Source: JBBRGK01 sp036741355
Lineage (GTDB): Bacteria; Chloroflexota; Dehalococcoidia; CAUJGQ01
DNA length: 64,000 bases
NCBI GenBank assembly: GCA_036741355.1
Contig: DAINSK010000010.1
Span: forward strand, 21,159 to 85,158
Direction: 5' to 3'
Shown here piece after piece: positions 8,628-16,802 of this stretch. A program made the translations under genes and the position numbers. Under the pieces are notes generated by a model, which worked only from the letters and a program-made list of their open reading frames with translations, made no database searches and was not told the origin of the DNA. Position 1 is the first letter of the stretch. Every line of letters begins with the position of its first letter.

Positions 8628-9671
8628 CTACCCTTGCGCTGCGCCGAGGCAGAACAGCCCGTGCTGCGCCGCAAAGAGCAGGGTCGCGTCCACGTCGATC
8701 ACGCGCGGGCCGTCGCGCAGCACGGTCAGGATCACACGCTGTCCCGGTTTGAGCGCGCACTCCCGCTCGCCGTCCAGCGCCAGGAGACCGGGACCCTCGA
8801 ACGTCGTGCTGCAGCCGAGCGTGAGCGGCTCGGCACTGCACAACGGCACCCGCTCGAACAGACCCGGTGCGATGGGGGCAAGCACGCTGCGGCCCGTACC
8901 GCCGAAGCGGACCAGCAGACCGGCATCTTCGTCCGCTCTCAGCGGGGCGACGAGGCCGGCGACGGCGGCGATGCCGACCGCGGCCGGCTCGGCTCGCGTG
9001 AGCACGGCGGCCCTCAGCGCCCGTGCTTCCCACAACGCGCGTGCGCCGATAAAGCGCCCGTCCACGAGCACCGCGTCGATCAGCGCGAGGTCCGGCTTCT
9101 CGCCTTCGATCTCGACCTGTACCCGTTTTGCCTGCAACGCGACCCGGCCGAGCGGCACGCGGCCGGTCGCCACGAGACCCGCGGCGGCGCCTGCGACCGT
9201 GCCTTCCAGCAAGCGTGGGAAGACGTTGTTGGTGCCGGTGGAGATCGCGACCAGTGGCAGGTCGAGCCAGCCGAGCGCTACCGCGCGGTTTGTGCCGTCG
9301 CCGCCCAGCGTGACCACAACGCCGCACCCGGCTTCGCGCATGCGCCCGGCCGCCACGATCGTGTCCAGGGCGCTATCGGTGCCTGGGCTCTCCAGCGGCT
9401 CGCAGCAGAGCCCGTCCAACCCAATGCGATCGATGGCCCTCTCCACCAGTTGGTGTGGGTCGCTCAGGTACAGGAAGCGCCGTGCGCCCGCCGCATGGGC
9501 GCCCAGGATGACACGACGAACGATGCTGCTCTTCTCGTCGTTGTCGAACACGGAGGCATGGGCGACCAGGCGGCGGATGTCCTTGCCCGACGCGGGGTTG
9601 GCGATGATGCCGATCGGCGCGTCGCCGGACGCATCAGCCACGCCGCGCCGCTCACTCAACGAATGTCCCAA
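8628..9671 (-). CDS. acoX: AcoX-like ATP-NAD kinase-fold protein
   Basis: The 347-residue protein has the NAD-kinase-type nucleotide motif GGDGTNR (123-129) and an early IGIIANPASGKD strand-loop typical of AcoX. AcoX occurs inside acetoin dehydrogenase clusters and its exact reaction is not settled; its family is the ATP-NAD kinases. It lies between the E1 beta and E2 genes, as in known aco operons, and is the best reason for calling this cluster acetoin-type rather than pyruvate-type. The start at 9671 is a TTG without a good ribosome site; a GTG at 9641 is an alternative, so the first ten residues are uncertain. Confidence 0.8.
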   Translation of the reverse strand: MGHSLSERRGVADASGDAPIGIIANPASGKDIRRLVAHASVFDNDEKSSIVRRVILGAHAAGARRFLYLSDPHQLVERAIDRIGLDGLCCEPLESPGTDSALDTIVAAGRMREAGCGVVVTLGGDGTNRAVALGWLDLPLVAISTGTNNVFPRLLEGTVAGAAAGLVATGRVPLGRVALQAKRVQVEIEGEKPDLALIDAVLVDGRFIGARALWEARALRAAVLTRAEPAAVGIAAVAGLVAPLRADEDAGLLVRFGGTGRSVLAPIAPGLFERVPLCSAEPLTLGCSTTFEGPGLLALDGERECALKPGQRVILTVLRDGPRVIDVDATLLFAAQHGLFCLGAAQG

Positions 9672-9713
9672 GCAGCTACCCGCCGTCCTTTTCGCGCCCC
9701 GTTCGGACCAGCC

Positions 9714-10718
9714 TCAGATCTGCCGGCCGAGGATGCGGCGCACCTCGGCGGCGATCGTCTGAGCGTTCGGCACGTAGAGCTTCTCGAGCGCCGGGCTGAA
9801 CGGCACGGGCGAGAACGGCGCGCCGACGCGGCCGACCGGCGCGTCGAGGTAGTCGAACGCCTCTTCCTGGATCTGCGCCGCGATCTCGCCCCCCAGGCCG
9901 CCGAAGCGTACCGCCTCGTGGACGACCACCGCCCGATGGGTCTTCTGCACCGACTTCACAACTGCCGCCGTGTCGAACGGCTGCAGCGTGCGCGGATCGA
10001 TAACCTCGATGTCGAGACCCTCCGCCTCCAGCTCGGCAGCGGCCTTGACCGACTCGTGCACCATGCGCCCGGTGGCGACGATGGTGAAGTTGGTGCCGGG
10101 TCGGGCGACGGCGGCCTTGCCCAGCTCGATTTCGTACGGCGCCTCGGGAACCTCTCCGCTCAGCCCCAACAGAAGCTTGTTGCCAACGAAGATTACGGGG
10201 TTGTCGTCACGTATCGAGGCCAGCAGCAGCCCCTTCACGTCGTAGGGCGTCGAGGGCATCACCACCTTGAGGCCCGGAATGTGGCAGAACCAGGCCTCTA
10301 GGCTCTGGGAGTGCTGCGCGGCCATGCTGCGCCCTGCGCCGGCCATAGTCAGCACCGTCACAGGCAGCGTCGCCTTACCGCCGAACATGTAGCGCATCTT
10401 CGCCATCTGGTTCAGGATCTCGTCGCCGCACTCGGCCATGAAGTCCATGAACATGATGTCCACGACGGGGCGGCAACCGGTCGCCGCCGCGCCGACGCCT
10501 AAACCGATGATCGCCTCTTCGGAGATCGGCGTGTCGAACACTCGCTCCTTACCGAACTCCTTCTGCAGGCCGCGGGCGGTGCCGAACACACCGCCGTAGG
10601 CGCCGATGTCCTCGCCGCAGACGAAGACCATCGGGTCCTCCTGCAGCGCCTGGCGCAGCGCTTCGACGTAGGCGGCGACGTAGGTGAGCGTGCGTGCCGG
10701 TGCTTGCGCGGTCGTCAT
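9714..10718 (-). CDS. acoB: 2-oxoacid/acetoin dehydrogenase E1 beta subunit
   Basis: This is a 334-residue transketolase-like beta subunit that pairs with E1 alpha to decarboxylate or cleave the substrate with ThDP and acylate the E2 lipoyl arm. Diagnostic features are FVCGEDIGAYGGVFG near residue 35, the pyrimidine-domain Glu in that motif, PISEEAIIGLGVGAA, and a C-terminal VHEAVRFGGLGGEIAA. Length and order match acoB/pdhB. A GAGGAG ribosome site precedes the ATG. It follows acoA by 42 bases. Confidence 0.9.
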   Translation of the reverse strand: MTTAQAPARTLTYVAAYVEALRQALQEDPMVFVCGEDIGAYGGVFGTARGLQKEFGKERVFDTPISEEAIIGLGVGAAATGCRPVVDIMFMDFMAECGDEILNQMAKMRYMFGGKATLPVTVLTMAGAGRSMAAQHSQSLEAWFCHIPGLKVVMPSTPYDVKGLLLASIRDDNPVIFVGNKLLLGLSGEVPEAPYEIELGKAAVARPGTNFTIVATGRMVHESVKAAAELEAEGLDIEVIDPRTLQPFDTAAVVKSVQKTHRAVVVHEAVRFGGLGGEIAAQIQEEAFDYLDAPVGRVGAPFSPVPFSPALEKLYVPNAQTIAAEVRRILGRQI

Positions 10719-10760
10719 CTTGGCTCTCCTCTGCGCGTATGTCCGTCGGGGTACCGGCTG

Positions 10761-11744
10761 CTAGGCGCGGCCCGCGGGCACGAAGTACACGTCCTGCAGT
10801 AGCTCGGACTCGTCCGGGTACGGGCTGGCGTCGGCGAAGGCGATCGCCTCCTGAACCTCGGTCAGCACCTGCTCGTGTACGGCCTGCGCCGCGGCCTCGT
10901 CGAGCACGCCTAGCTCCGCCAAACGCGCTTCCAGCAGGGTGATCGGGTCGCGCTGGCGCCACTGCAAGACCTCGTCGTCGCTACGGTAGGACACTCCCAT
11001 GCCACGTACGCCGACGTGGTCGAAGAAGCGGTACGTCTTGCACTCGAGCAGCGCGGGTCCCTCGCCGCGCCGGGCGCGGGAAATCGCCTCGCCCGCCGCC
11101 TCGTAGACGGCGACTGCGTCCATGCCATCTACCACCAGTCCGGGCATGCCGTAGCCGCGGGCGCGGTCGGCGACGTCCTTGATCGCCTGGTGGTTCGCCT
11201 GGGGTGTGAACTCGCCGTAGCCGTTGTTCTCGCAGACGAAGATGCACGGCAGCTTGTACAGCGCGGCGATGTTGGCGGCCTCGTGGAAGGAACCTTCGTT
11301 GCTGGCCCCGTCGCCGAAGAAGCAGACGGCGACGTTCTGCGTGCCGCGGTACTTGTTTGAGAACGCCGCGCCGACTGCGATCGGCGGTCCGCCTCCAACG
11401 ATGCCGTTGGCGCCCAGCATGCCCAGCTCGAGGTCTGAGACGTGCATGCTGCCGCCTTTGCCCTTGCAGTAGCCGGTGGCGCGGCCGAACAGCTCGGCGT
11501 ACATCTTCTTGTAGTCGCCGCCCTTGGCCACCAGGTGGCCGTGGCCTCGGTGCGTGCTGGTGATCTGGTCCTGGGCTGAGAGGTGCACCATCACGCCGGC
11601 CGCGACTGCCTCCTCGCCGACGTACAGGTGCAGGGCGCCCGGAATCTTTGCGGCCTCCTGCAGCTTGCCCGCCTGCTCCTCGAAGATGCGAATGCGCACC
11701 ATACGACGGTGGATGTCGAGCAAGACCTCGTTGGGGATGTCCAC
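10761..11744 (-). CDS. acoA: 2-oxoacid/acetoin dehydrogenase E1 alpha subunit
   Basis: I chose the GTG at 11744 because a perfect AGGAGG (cctcct at 11754-11759 on the plus strand) lies 9 bases upstream; this gives 327 residues, the normal length, while the longer frame to 11801 adds a non-conserved basic leader. The ThDP/Mg motif GDGASNEGSFHEAAN starts at residue 144 and ends at ENN, with the HRGHG motif near residue 65. It supplies ThDP and decarboxylates the substrate together with AcoB. It is the first gene of the five-gene operon, and a TATAAT box lies 43 bases before the start. Confidence 0.9.
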   Translation of the reverse strand: MDIPNEVLLDIHRRMVRIRIFEEQAGKLQEAAKIPGALHLYVGEEAVAAGVMVHLSAQDQITSTHRGHGHLVAKGGDYKKMYAELFGRATGYCKGKGGSMHVSDLELGMLGANGIVGGGPPIAVGAAFSNKYRGTQNVAVCFFGDGASNEGSFHEAANIAALYKLPCIFVCENNGYGEFTPQANHQAIKDVADRARGYGMPGLVVDGMDAVAVYEAAGEAISRARRGEGPALLECKTYRFFDHVGVRGMGVSYRSDDEVLQWRQRDPITLLEARLAELGVLDEAAAQAVHEQVLTEVQEAIAFADASPYPDESELLQDVYFVPAGRA

Positions 11745-11786
11745 GGCAGCGTTCCTCCTGTGCCTTCGGGCACCGGCGACGCCGCG

Positions 11787-11792
11787 ATTATA
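11787..11792 (-). promoter_or_regulatory. -10 box of the aco operon promoter
   Basis: On the minus strand there is a perfect TATAAT, 27 bases upstream of the ribosome site of acoA. No good -35 hexamer is visible at 16-18 bases, so an activator may be needed; aco operons elsewhere are driven by activators (AcoR with sigma-54), but I see neither acoR nor a sigma-54 GG-GC element here. Confidence 0.45.
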
Positions 11793-12092
11793 CTGCGCCA
11801 TCTATCGTGGGCGTACTGGTGCCGTGATTCAGGAGAGGTGAGACATAGCCGAGGCGACCACCAGGTGACCGTCCAGAGGCCGAGCCTGAAACGATACAGT
11901 AGCCCACTCCCTCCTCTTACTTTGCCATGAAGCTAATACGCCGAAAGCATTGCTATTACGGTCAAAGCTGCGTATGCTTCGGCTTCTGAGCGAATACGCA
12001 ACTTGATGGCCCTGGAGCGGCTGCGGAGTGGCAGGTACAGGCGGCGCAACAACCAGGCGTATTAAAGTACCCGTATGACGTGGAGGTGAGCT
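11793..12092. other. Intergenic region between divergent acoA and the 118-residue gene
   Basis: This stretch of about 300 bases is noticeably more AT-rich than the aco operon. It carries the upstream part of the aco promoter and, at its right end, the ribosome site GGAGGTGA of the following gene. I see no RNA gene or convincing terminator. Confidence 0.4.
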
Positions 12093-12449
12093 ATGGCGAA
12101 AGGTGTGCTTTTCATCGGTTGGGGAGAAGTTATCGCGACGCGAGAGCAAAAGGCGTTGCAGGTGTTCAACGAGACGTTGCAGTACTACGGCAGCTTGCAA
12201 CAGCGGGGACAAATCGACAGCTTCGAGCCGTTTCTGCTTGAGGCGCATGGTGGCGACCTCAACGGCTTTGCGCTCCTTCGTGGCGACCGCGACAAGCTCG
12301 ACAGCCTCCGTTCCACCCAGGAGTTCATTCGCATGACCAGTCGGGCACAGCTTATCGTGCATAATGTAGGCGTGATCGCCGCCTACACCGGCGACGAACT
12401 GCAGACCTTCATGACCGACTTTCAGCAACAACTGAGCGAGCTCGCCTAG
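12093..12449 (+). CDS. Conserved protein of unknown function, ferredoxin-like fold suspected
   Basis: The 118-residue protein has an excellent ribosome site (GGAGGTGAGCT) and balanced coding composition. It begins VLFIGWGEVIATREQKALQV and contains FLLEAHGGDLNGFALLRGD followed by a helix and IVHNVGVIAAYTGDEL; this alternating strand-helix pattern resembles small dimeric alpha-beta barrel proteins, and I recall similar unannotated proteins in other environmental bacteria. No signal peptide or membrane segment is visible. It is encoded divergently from acoA and is the last gene before the tRNA-Gly fragment. No function can be assigned. Confidence 0.65.
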   Translation: MAKGVLFIGWGEVIATREQKALQVFNETLQYYGSLQQRGQIDSFEPFLLEAHGGDLNGFALLRGDRDKLDSLRSTQEFIRMTSRAQLIVHNVGVIAAYTGDELQTFMTDFQQQLSELA

Positions 12450-12551
12450 CAAGTGGTTGCCGGCCGGCTCTGCGCGTTGCCGTCCGGCGATGGGCTCTGG
12501 TGGACCGCTGACAGTGTGCGTAAACAGAGTGCCGTTCAGCCAGACTGCGGG

Positions 12552-12577
12552 GCGTTCGAATGCGTCTCCCGCTCCAA
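12552..12577 (+). repeat. Degenerate copy of the tRNA-Gly 3' end (attachment-site-like)
   Basis: The 26 bases GCGTTCGAATGCGTCTCCCG followed by CTCCAA match the T-loop, T-stem, acceptor and CCA end of the tRNA-Gly gene (5599-5625) with one base deleted. It is in the same orientation as the tRNA and 7 kb downstream of its 3' end, as expected for an old attR of an element inserted in the tRNA. The sequence 5' of it does not fold into a tRNA. Confidence 0.6.
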
Positions 12578-12669
12578 AACACAGGACTCTGTCTAGCGCC
12601 CGACCGCAGGCAGACGCCGAACACGGCTGCCTCGAGGAGTGGTCATGACTGGCTGCCAGGAGACGTTAT

Positions 12670-13554
12670 ATGAAGCTCGCGACGTTTACGCACGAAGGCA
12701 GGATTCGCATCGGCGTCGTGGACGCAGACGGCATCATTGACCTCGAGTCAGCGGACCCCCGGCTGCCCGCTTCTATGGTCGATCTACTAACGGCAGGTGA
12801 GCCGGCGCTGGATGCCGTGCGCGCAGCCGCAGCGCGGGCCAGCCATCGCATCCCTCTTGGCGCGGCGCGACTGGAGCCACCGGTACCCCGGCCGCGAAAA
12901 TACCTGGCGATCGGTTTGAACTACGCACAACATATTGCGGAGGCCGGCGGCGTGGCGCCGGAGTTTCCTCGCTTCTTCAACAAACAAACCACATGCATAA
13001 TCGGAACCGGCGACCCCATCCACCGGCCGCGGGCATCCGAGGAGCTGGATTATGAGGGAGAGCTCGCCTTCGTTATCGGCAAGCGCTGCCGGCACGTGCC
13101 GAGGGCTCTGGCTCACCGGGTTATTGGCGGCTATCTGATCGCGAATGACGTCAGCGTGCGCGACTGGCAGCGGAAGGCAGCAACGGTCACCCTTGGCAAA
13201 TCCTGGGATACGCACGGCCCGATTGGCCCCTGGATCGTTACGCCCGACGAGGTGGGCGATCCACACGCTCTTGGTCTCAAGACGTGGGTAAATGGAGAGT
13301 TGCGCCAGGACTCCAACACGAAGCTGCTCGTTCACGATTGCTTCGAGATTGTAGAGATCCTATCGACGGTCTTCACTTTGGAGCCCGGTGATATCGTGGC
13401 GACCGGGACGCCCTCCGGAGTGGGGATGGGCTTTAAGCCGCCGAAGTATTTGAAAGCCGGCGATGTGGTGCGAATCGAGATCGATGGGATCGGCGCGATC
13501 AAAAACCCGGTGATCGACGAGCCGTCCGACAACGTGCGTATCGAGGAGCGCTAG
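12670..13554 (+). CDS. Fumarylacetoacetate hydrolase family protein
   Basis: The 294-residue protein has the short N-terminal domain and the FAH catalytic fold of YcgM/HpcE-type enzymes: YLAIGLNYAQHIAEAG near residue 78, FFNKQTTCIIG, LDYEGELAFVIG with the metal-binding Glu pair, GYLIANDVSVRDWQ, and the closing ATGTPSGVGMG. Members hydrolyse or isomerise acylpyruvates or decarboxylate oxaloacetate-type acids using Mg or Mn; the substrate is not readable from sequence. GGAGA lies before the ATG. It stands alone on the plus strand, just right of the tRNA-Gly fragment. Confidence 0.88.
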   Translation: MKLATFTHEGRIRIGVVDADGIIDLESADPRLPASMVDLLTAGEPALDAVRAAAARASHRIPLGAARLEPPVPRPRKYLAIGLNYAQHIAEAGGVAPEFPRFFNKQTTCIIGTGDPIHRPRASEELDYEGELAFVIGKRCRHVPRALAHRVIGGYLIANDVSVRDWQRKAATVTLGKSWDTHGPIGPWIVTPDEVGDPHALGLKTWVNGELRQDSNTKLLVHDCFEIVEILSTVFTLEPGDIVATGTPSGVGMGFKPPKYLKAGDVVRIEIDGIGAIKNPVIDEPSDNVRIEER

Positions 13555-13637
13555 GGCGCTTTGCACCGCAAAGGACCAAGGGATGGCTACTTCACATAAT
13601 CCGCAACGGCAATATTGTTAGGCCGCGGAGTGGCCTT

Positions 13638-14438
13638 TCACCGGACCGACTGCAGGGTGGGAGTACGGGAGCGATCCGCCGGCTGGTCCCAGCCTTTGAA
13701 GTTGGGCTTCCGCTTCTCGGCGAAAGCGCGGCGCGACTCCATCAGGTCCTCCTTTGCCCCATGCTCATGGAGTTGGTCTGCGAGGCGTTGGAGCTCGGGC
13801 GACACGACCGGCCGCATCGCTCGCATCATCATCAGCGTGTTGACCCGCGAAGCCGGCGGCAGCGTTATCAGATGTGCTGCCAGCTCTTGTGCAACCGACA
13901 GCAGGTCGCCTTCATCCGCCAGCCGGTTGATGTAGCCAAGCTCGTGCAGCCGCTCGGCGGTGAACCGGTACGCAAAGGCCATCTCCGTCGCTACCGCGTG
14001 AGGCAGCCCTCCCATGAACCCGTGCTGATAGCCGCCGAGCAGCCAGCGCTTCGCCTCTGACATCTCGAGCACAGCTCCGCGGACAGCCACACGCAGATCC
14101 GCGCGCTCGACGAGCTGGAAGCCGCCGCCCATCGCATAGCCGTTCACGGCCACGATCACCGGCTTGTCGATCGTCCCCGCCAGATACGGGTCCTTCCGGG
14201 TCAGCGGCGCACCCCCCGGGGAACCGCGCTCCACCGACTCCTTCATGTCCTCGCCGGCACAGAATGCCCGTCCCGTACCGGTGAAGATAGCCACCTCCGC
14301 GTCCGCCGCATCACGAAATGCGCACCAAGCGTCCGCGAGGGCGGCGCGAAGTTCGGTTCCGAGGGCGTTCAGCCGCTCTGGTCGGTTGAGGCGGATCACT
14401 GCTATGCCGTCGCTGTACTCGGTTTCGACGATTGCCAT
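13638..14438 (-). CDS. Enoyl-CoA hydratase/isomerase family protein
   Basis: I chose the ATG at 14438, with GGAGG 7 bases upstream, rather than the longer frame to 14471. The 266-residue crotonase fold shows RLNRPERLNAL, the first oxyanion-hole segment GTGRAFCAGEDMKE and the second NGYAMGGGFQLV. The usual catalytic acid after the second motif is replaced by a less typical segment (MSEAKRWLLGGYQHGFMGG), so the reaction could be isomerisation or hydrolysis rather than hydration. The tail AFAEKRKPNFKGW is standard for the family. It would act on CoA thioesters in acid catabolism. Confidence 0.85.
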   Translation of the reverse strand: MAIVETEYSDGIAVIRLNRPERLNALGTELRAALADAWCAFRDAADAEVAIFTGTGRAFCAGEDMKESVERGSPGGAPLTRKDPYLAGTIDKPVIVAVNGYAMGGGFQLVERADLRVAVRGAVLEMSEAKRWLLGGYQHGFMGGLPHAVATEMAFAYRFTAERLHELGYINRLADEGDLLSVAQELAAHLITLPPASRVNTLMMMRAMRPVVSPELQRLADQLHEHGAKEDLMESRRAFAEKRKPNFKGWDQPADRSRTPTLQSVR

Positions 14439-14567
14439 TGTTATCCTCCGGAGCCGGAGCGAAATTAACATGCGCTCACGCGAGGGTCAAGGCAGTCAGC
14501 GGCCCCGGCGGACCGATTCGGGAATAGTCACCCAACGTTTTAACACTGACCGCCGGCTACAAGTCCG

Positions 14568-15155
14568 TCACCGTAGCGCCTGCACGATAATGACGACGCC
14601 GACAACCGCAAACAGCCCGGCGCTGACCCGCGTGAGTAGCTCAGGGGCGAGAAAGCGGGTCAATTGCGAACCGGTCGCTACTGCGATGACGGTGACCGAC
14701 AACAACGCAGCGATCGCACCGATTGCAACTGGTAGCGGTTGACCCGTCTTTGCCACCAACGACGCGGTTGCGAGTTGGGACAGATCACCCCATTCCGCGG
14801 CGAAAACGACCAGGAAGGCGGCCATCCAGGGAGCCCGCCGACGAGACCGCGCGATCGTCGCCACTTCGCTCTCTTCTTCCTCCAGCTCCTCTTCTTCATT
14901 GCGGCGCAGCGCCAACACCGCGAACACGAGAAAGCCAACCCCGGCGGCCACATGAACGGGTCGGGCGGGCAGCAGCGTCAGCACGCTGCCCGCTGCCACG
15001 CCGACGCCGGTTTGCACGATGAAAGCGAGCCAGGCGCCGGCGATCACCTGTCGAGCGCCGTACCTCGTGGCGAGAACAAGCACCGCAAGCGCCGTCTTAT
15101 CCGGCAACTCGGCTAAAAACACAATGCCGAACGTAGAGAGCAGGGTGGAGAGCAT
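14568..15155 (-). CDS. TMEM165/GDT1 (UPF0016) cation exporter
   Basis: The 195-residue membrane protein has about six helices in two halves. Each half carries the family signature: AELPDKT (residues 15-21) and AEWGDLSQ (about 120-127), separated by an acidic cytoplasmic linker EEEELEEEESE. Family members move Mn2+ or Ca2+ out of the cytoplasm; bacterial examples are MneA and Mnx. Together with the MntP-type gene at 21.4 kb this gives two probable Mn exporters within 7 kb. No Mn-sensing riboswitch is evident upstream. Confidence 0.88.
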   Translation of the reverse strand: MLSTLLSTFGIVFLAELPDKTALAVLVLATRYGARQVIAGAWLAFIVQTGVGVAAGSVLTLLPARPVHVAAGVGFLVFAVLALRRNEEEELEEEESEVATIARSRRRAPWMAAFLVVFAAEWGDLSQLATASLVAKTGQPLPVAIGAIAALLSVTVIAVATGSQLTRFLAPELLTRVSAGLFAVVGVVIIVQALR

Positions 15156-15264
15156 GGATGATTCGATTATTGCACGCGCGGGTTCCCACCATAGTCCGCT
15201 AGGTCATCGCGACGCATGCTATGCTTTGGGTCGGCCCGAGACCTCCAATTGGTGAGGCTAGCTG

Positions 15265-15777
15265 ATGGTTCTGCCCGCCCAGTCCGTTCCCGCTGAGGCA
15301 CTGGTGCAGGAGCTGCGTCGCTGCGGCGTCAAGTACGTTATCTCCGTCCCTGACACGCACCAGAAGACGCTGCTGGCCGCGCTCGATCACGTGGATGATC
15401 TCAAAGTCATCACCCTCTGCACCGAGGACGAAGCGGTGGCGATGGCGGCCGGCATGTGGATCGGGGGCGCACCCTGCGTTGTCATGATCCAGCACGCCGG
15501 CCTGTTTGCCTGCGTTAACAACCTGCGCGGCATTGCTCTCGATATGAAGGTACCGATGTTCATGATGATCGGGCTGCTGGGCAGGGAACTCGACAAGACA
15601 CCGCGGGAGAACAAGGGCTCCATGGTTCGCCTGTCCGAACCCCTGCTGGACACCCTTGGCATTCCTTACTATCTGGTCGATGGGCCTGCCGACGTGCATC
15701 GGCTCAAGCAGGCGTATGACGAGAGCCGCGAGCGCGAAATGCCGGTCGCGGTGCTCATAGGCGCGCCCACTTCATGA
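15265..15777 (+). CDS. ThDP-dependent decarboxylase, PYR-domain subunit (sulfopyruvate/phosphonopyruvate decarboxylase-like)
   Basis: The 170-residue chain corresponds to the pyrimidine-binding half of ThDP decarboxylases: KYVISVPDTHQKTLL, then LCTEDEAVAMAAGMWIGG with the conserved activating Glu, and QHAGLFACVNNLRG. The next gene encodes the PP half, so the enzyme is split as in archaeal ComD/ComE sulfopyruvate decarboxylase and in related bacterial pairs. The substrate is probably a 3-substituted pyruvate, but there are no coenzyme M or phosphonate genes nearby, so the pathway is unknown. The start has a GGTGAGG site. Confidence 0.8.
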   Translation: MVLPAQSVPAEALVQELRRCGVKYVISVPDTHQKTLLAALDHVDDLKVITLCTEDEAVAMAAGMWIGGAPCVVMIQHAGLFACVNNLRGIALDMKVPMFMMIGLLGRELDKTPRENKGSMVRLSEPLLDTLGIPYYLVDGPADVHRLKQAYDESREREMPVAVLIGAPTS

Positions 15778-15813
15778 GATGACACCGGCGAACACGCACT
15801 CTGGAGATGAATC

Positions 15814-16389
15814 ATGGGCATGTCACGGGACGAAGCGCTAAGGGCGCTGGCACAGCAGCGCGATGACCGCATAGTCGTATCGACCATGCAGGTAGTAACA
15901 CCCTGGCACGTGCTCTCGCCCAGCCCGCTCAATATGACCTGCATCGGATTCATGGGCGGTGCTTCGTCACTGGCGCTCGGAATCGCTGTCGCACAACCGG
16001 ACCGCAAAGTCGTCGTTCTCGACGGTGATGGGAGCCTGCTCATGCAGTTGGGCTCGCTGGCGACCATCGCGGGCGCGGCGCCACGCAACTTCCACCACTT
16101 CCTCTTCCAGAACGGCGTTTACGAAACCTCGGGCAGCCAGCCGATCGCATCCGGCGACCGTATCGACTTCGCCGGCATGGCCGCCGCGGCCGGGTACCGC
16201 GCCGTTTATACGTTCGACGACGTGGGCCGCTTCCGCGAAGAACTGCCCGGCATGCTCGAAGAGGAAGGCCCGGTATTTGTCTGCCTCAAGATCGACCTCG
16301 GGGACCAGGCGACCCAGTGGGATGCGGTCCGCGTGGACGTCTTGGTGGAAAGTCGCGCAGTGCAGAAGGCGTTAGCCGGTACGGCGTGA
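15814..16389 (+). CDS. ThDP-dependent decarboxylase, PP-domain subunit
   Basis: This 191-residue partner of the preceding gene binds the diphosphate of ThDP: VVVLDGDGSLLMQLGSLATI near residues 68-87, followed by NFHHFLFQNGVYETSGSQP in place of the usual NN segment. FMGGASSLALGIAV matches the MGxASxxALGIA signature of sulfopyruvate and phosphonopyruvate decarboxylase beta chains. The 36-base gap to the alpha gene implies cotranscription and a heteromeric enzyme. Confidence 0.82.
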   Translation: MGMSRDEALRALAQQRDDRIVVSTMQVVTPWHVLSPSPLNMTCIGFMGGASSLALGIAVAQPDRKVVVLDGDGSLLMQLGSLATIAGAAPRNFHHFLFQNGVYETSGSQPIASGDRIDFAGMAAAAGYRAVYTFDDVGRFREELPGMLEEEGPVFVCLKIDLGDQATQWDAVRVDVLVESRAVQKALAGTA

Positions 16390-16415
16390 AGCCAATGGTG
16401 GGGAGTCTACTATAA

Positions 16416-16784
16416 TCAGTGGTCCCCGGCCGCCTTACCCACTCCCAACTCCGCTTCAATGCCGAGACGTTCGCGGTATGCAGGATCGTGGCTGTGGATA
16501 CGGCCAAGCCGAACCTGCTCGTAGAGCGGTATCGGACGGGGCGCCGGCGGCGGCGCCCCGAGCTCGCCCGTGAGGCGCTGCACGACCAAGCGATCGAACG
16601 TCTTCGAGGACAAGCCAACGAGATCCTGGAGGACGTACGCGTTCGCCTCGCCGAGGAGCGGCGACGCTCGCCGGATCGAAACGGGCGTCCTGTTGAGCCG
16701 CCAGGGCCGGCCGATCACCGGACGGCGGCCGATGCCGGTAACCGGCGCATGCTTGACCATCTGATAGAACCCGCGCTCCCCGGA
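16416..16784 (-). pseudogene. CaiB/BaiF CoA-transferase remnant (C-terminal tail only)
   Basis: The minus-strand frame ending at TGA (16416-16418) encodes about 120 residues matching the end of class III CoA-transferases: GFYQMVKHAPVTG, VIGRPWRLNRTPVSIRRASP, then LLGEANAYVLQDLVGLS. The frame is closed by a stop at 16785-16787, and further upstream lies the unrelated MFS gene on the other strand, so roughly three quarters of the protein is missing. It is a deletion or insertion scar, not a functional gene. Confidence 0.7.
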
Positions 16785-16802
16785 TCACGGATGGAGGCAA
16801 CA

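Noticed and set aside
8611..9327. Upstream extension of the acoC reading frame (704 residues in total)
   Set aside because: The extra residues are Arg/Gly/Ala-rich, lie in another frame of acoX, and the lipoyl domain starts cleanly at the ATG at 8610 with a ribosome site.
8634..10301. 555-residue plus-strand open frame
   Set aside because: Antisense of acoX and acoB; both minus genes have full catalytic motifs.
12480..12577. Second complete tRNA-Gly
   Set aside because: Only the T-arm and acceptor 3' strand match; no D arm, anticodon arm or 5' acceptor strand can be formed, and the T stem has a deleted base.
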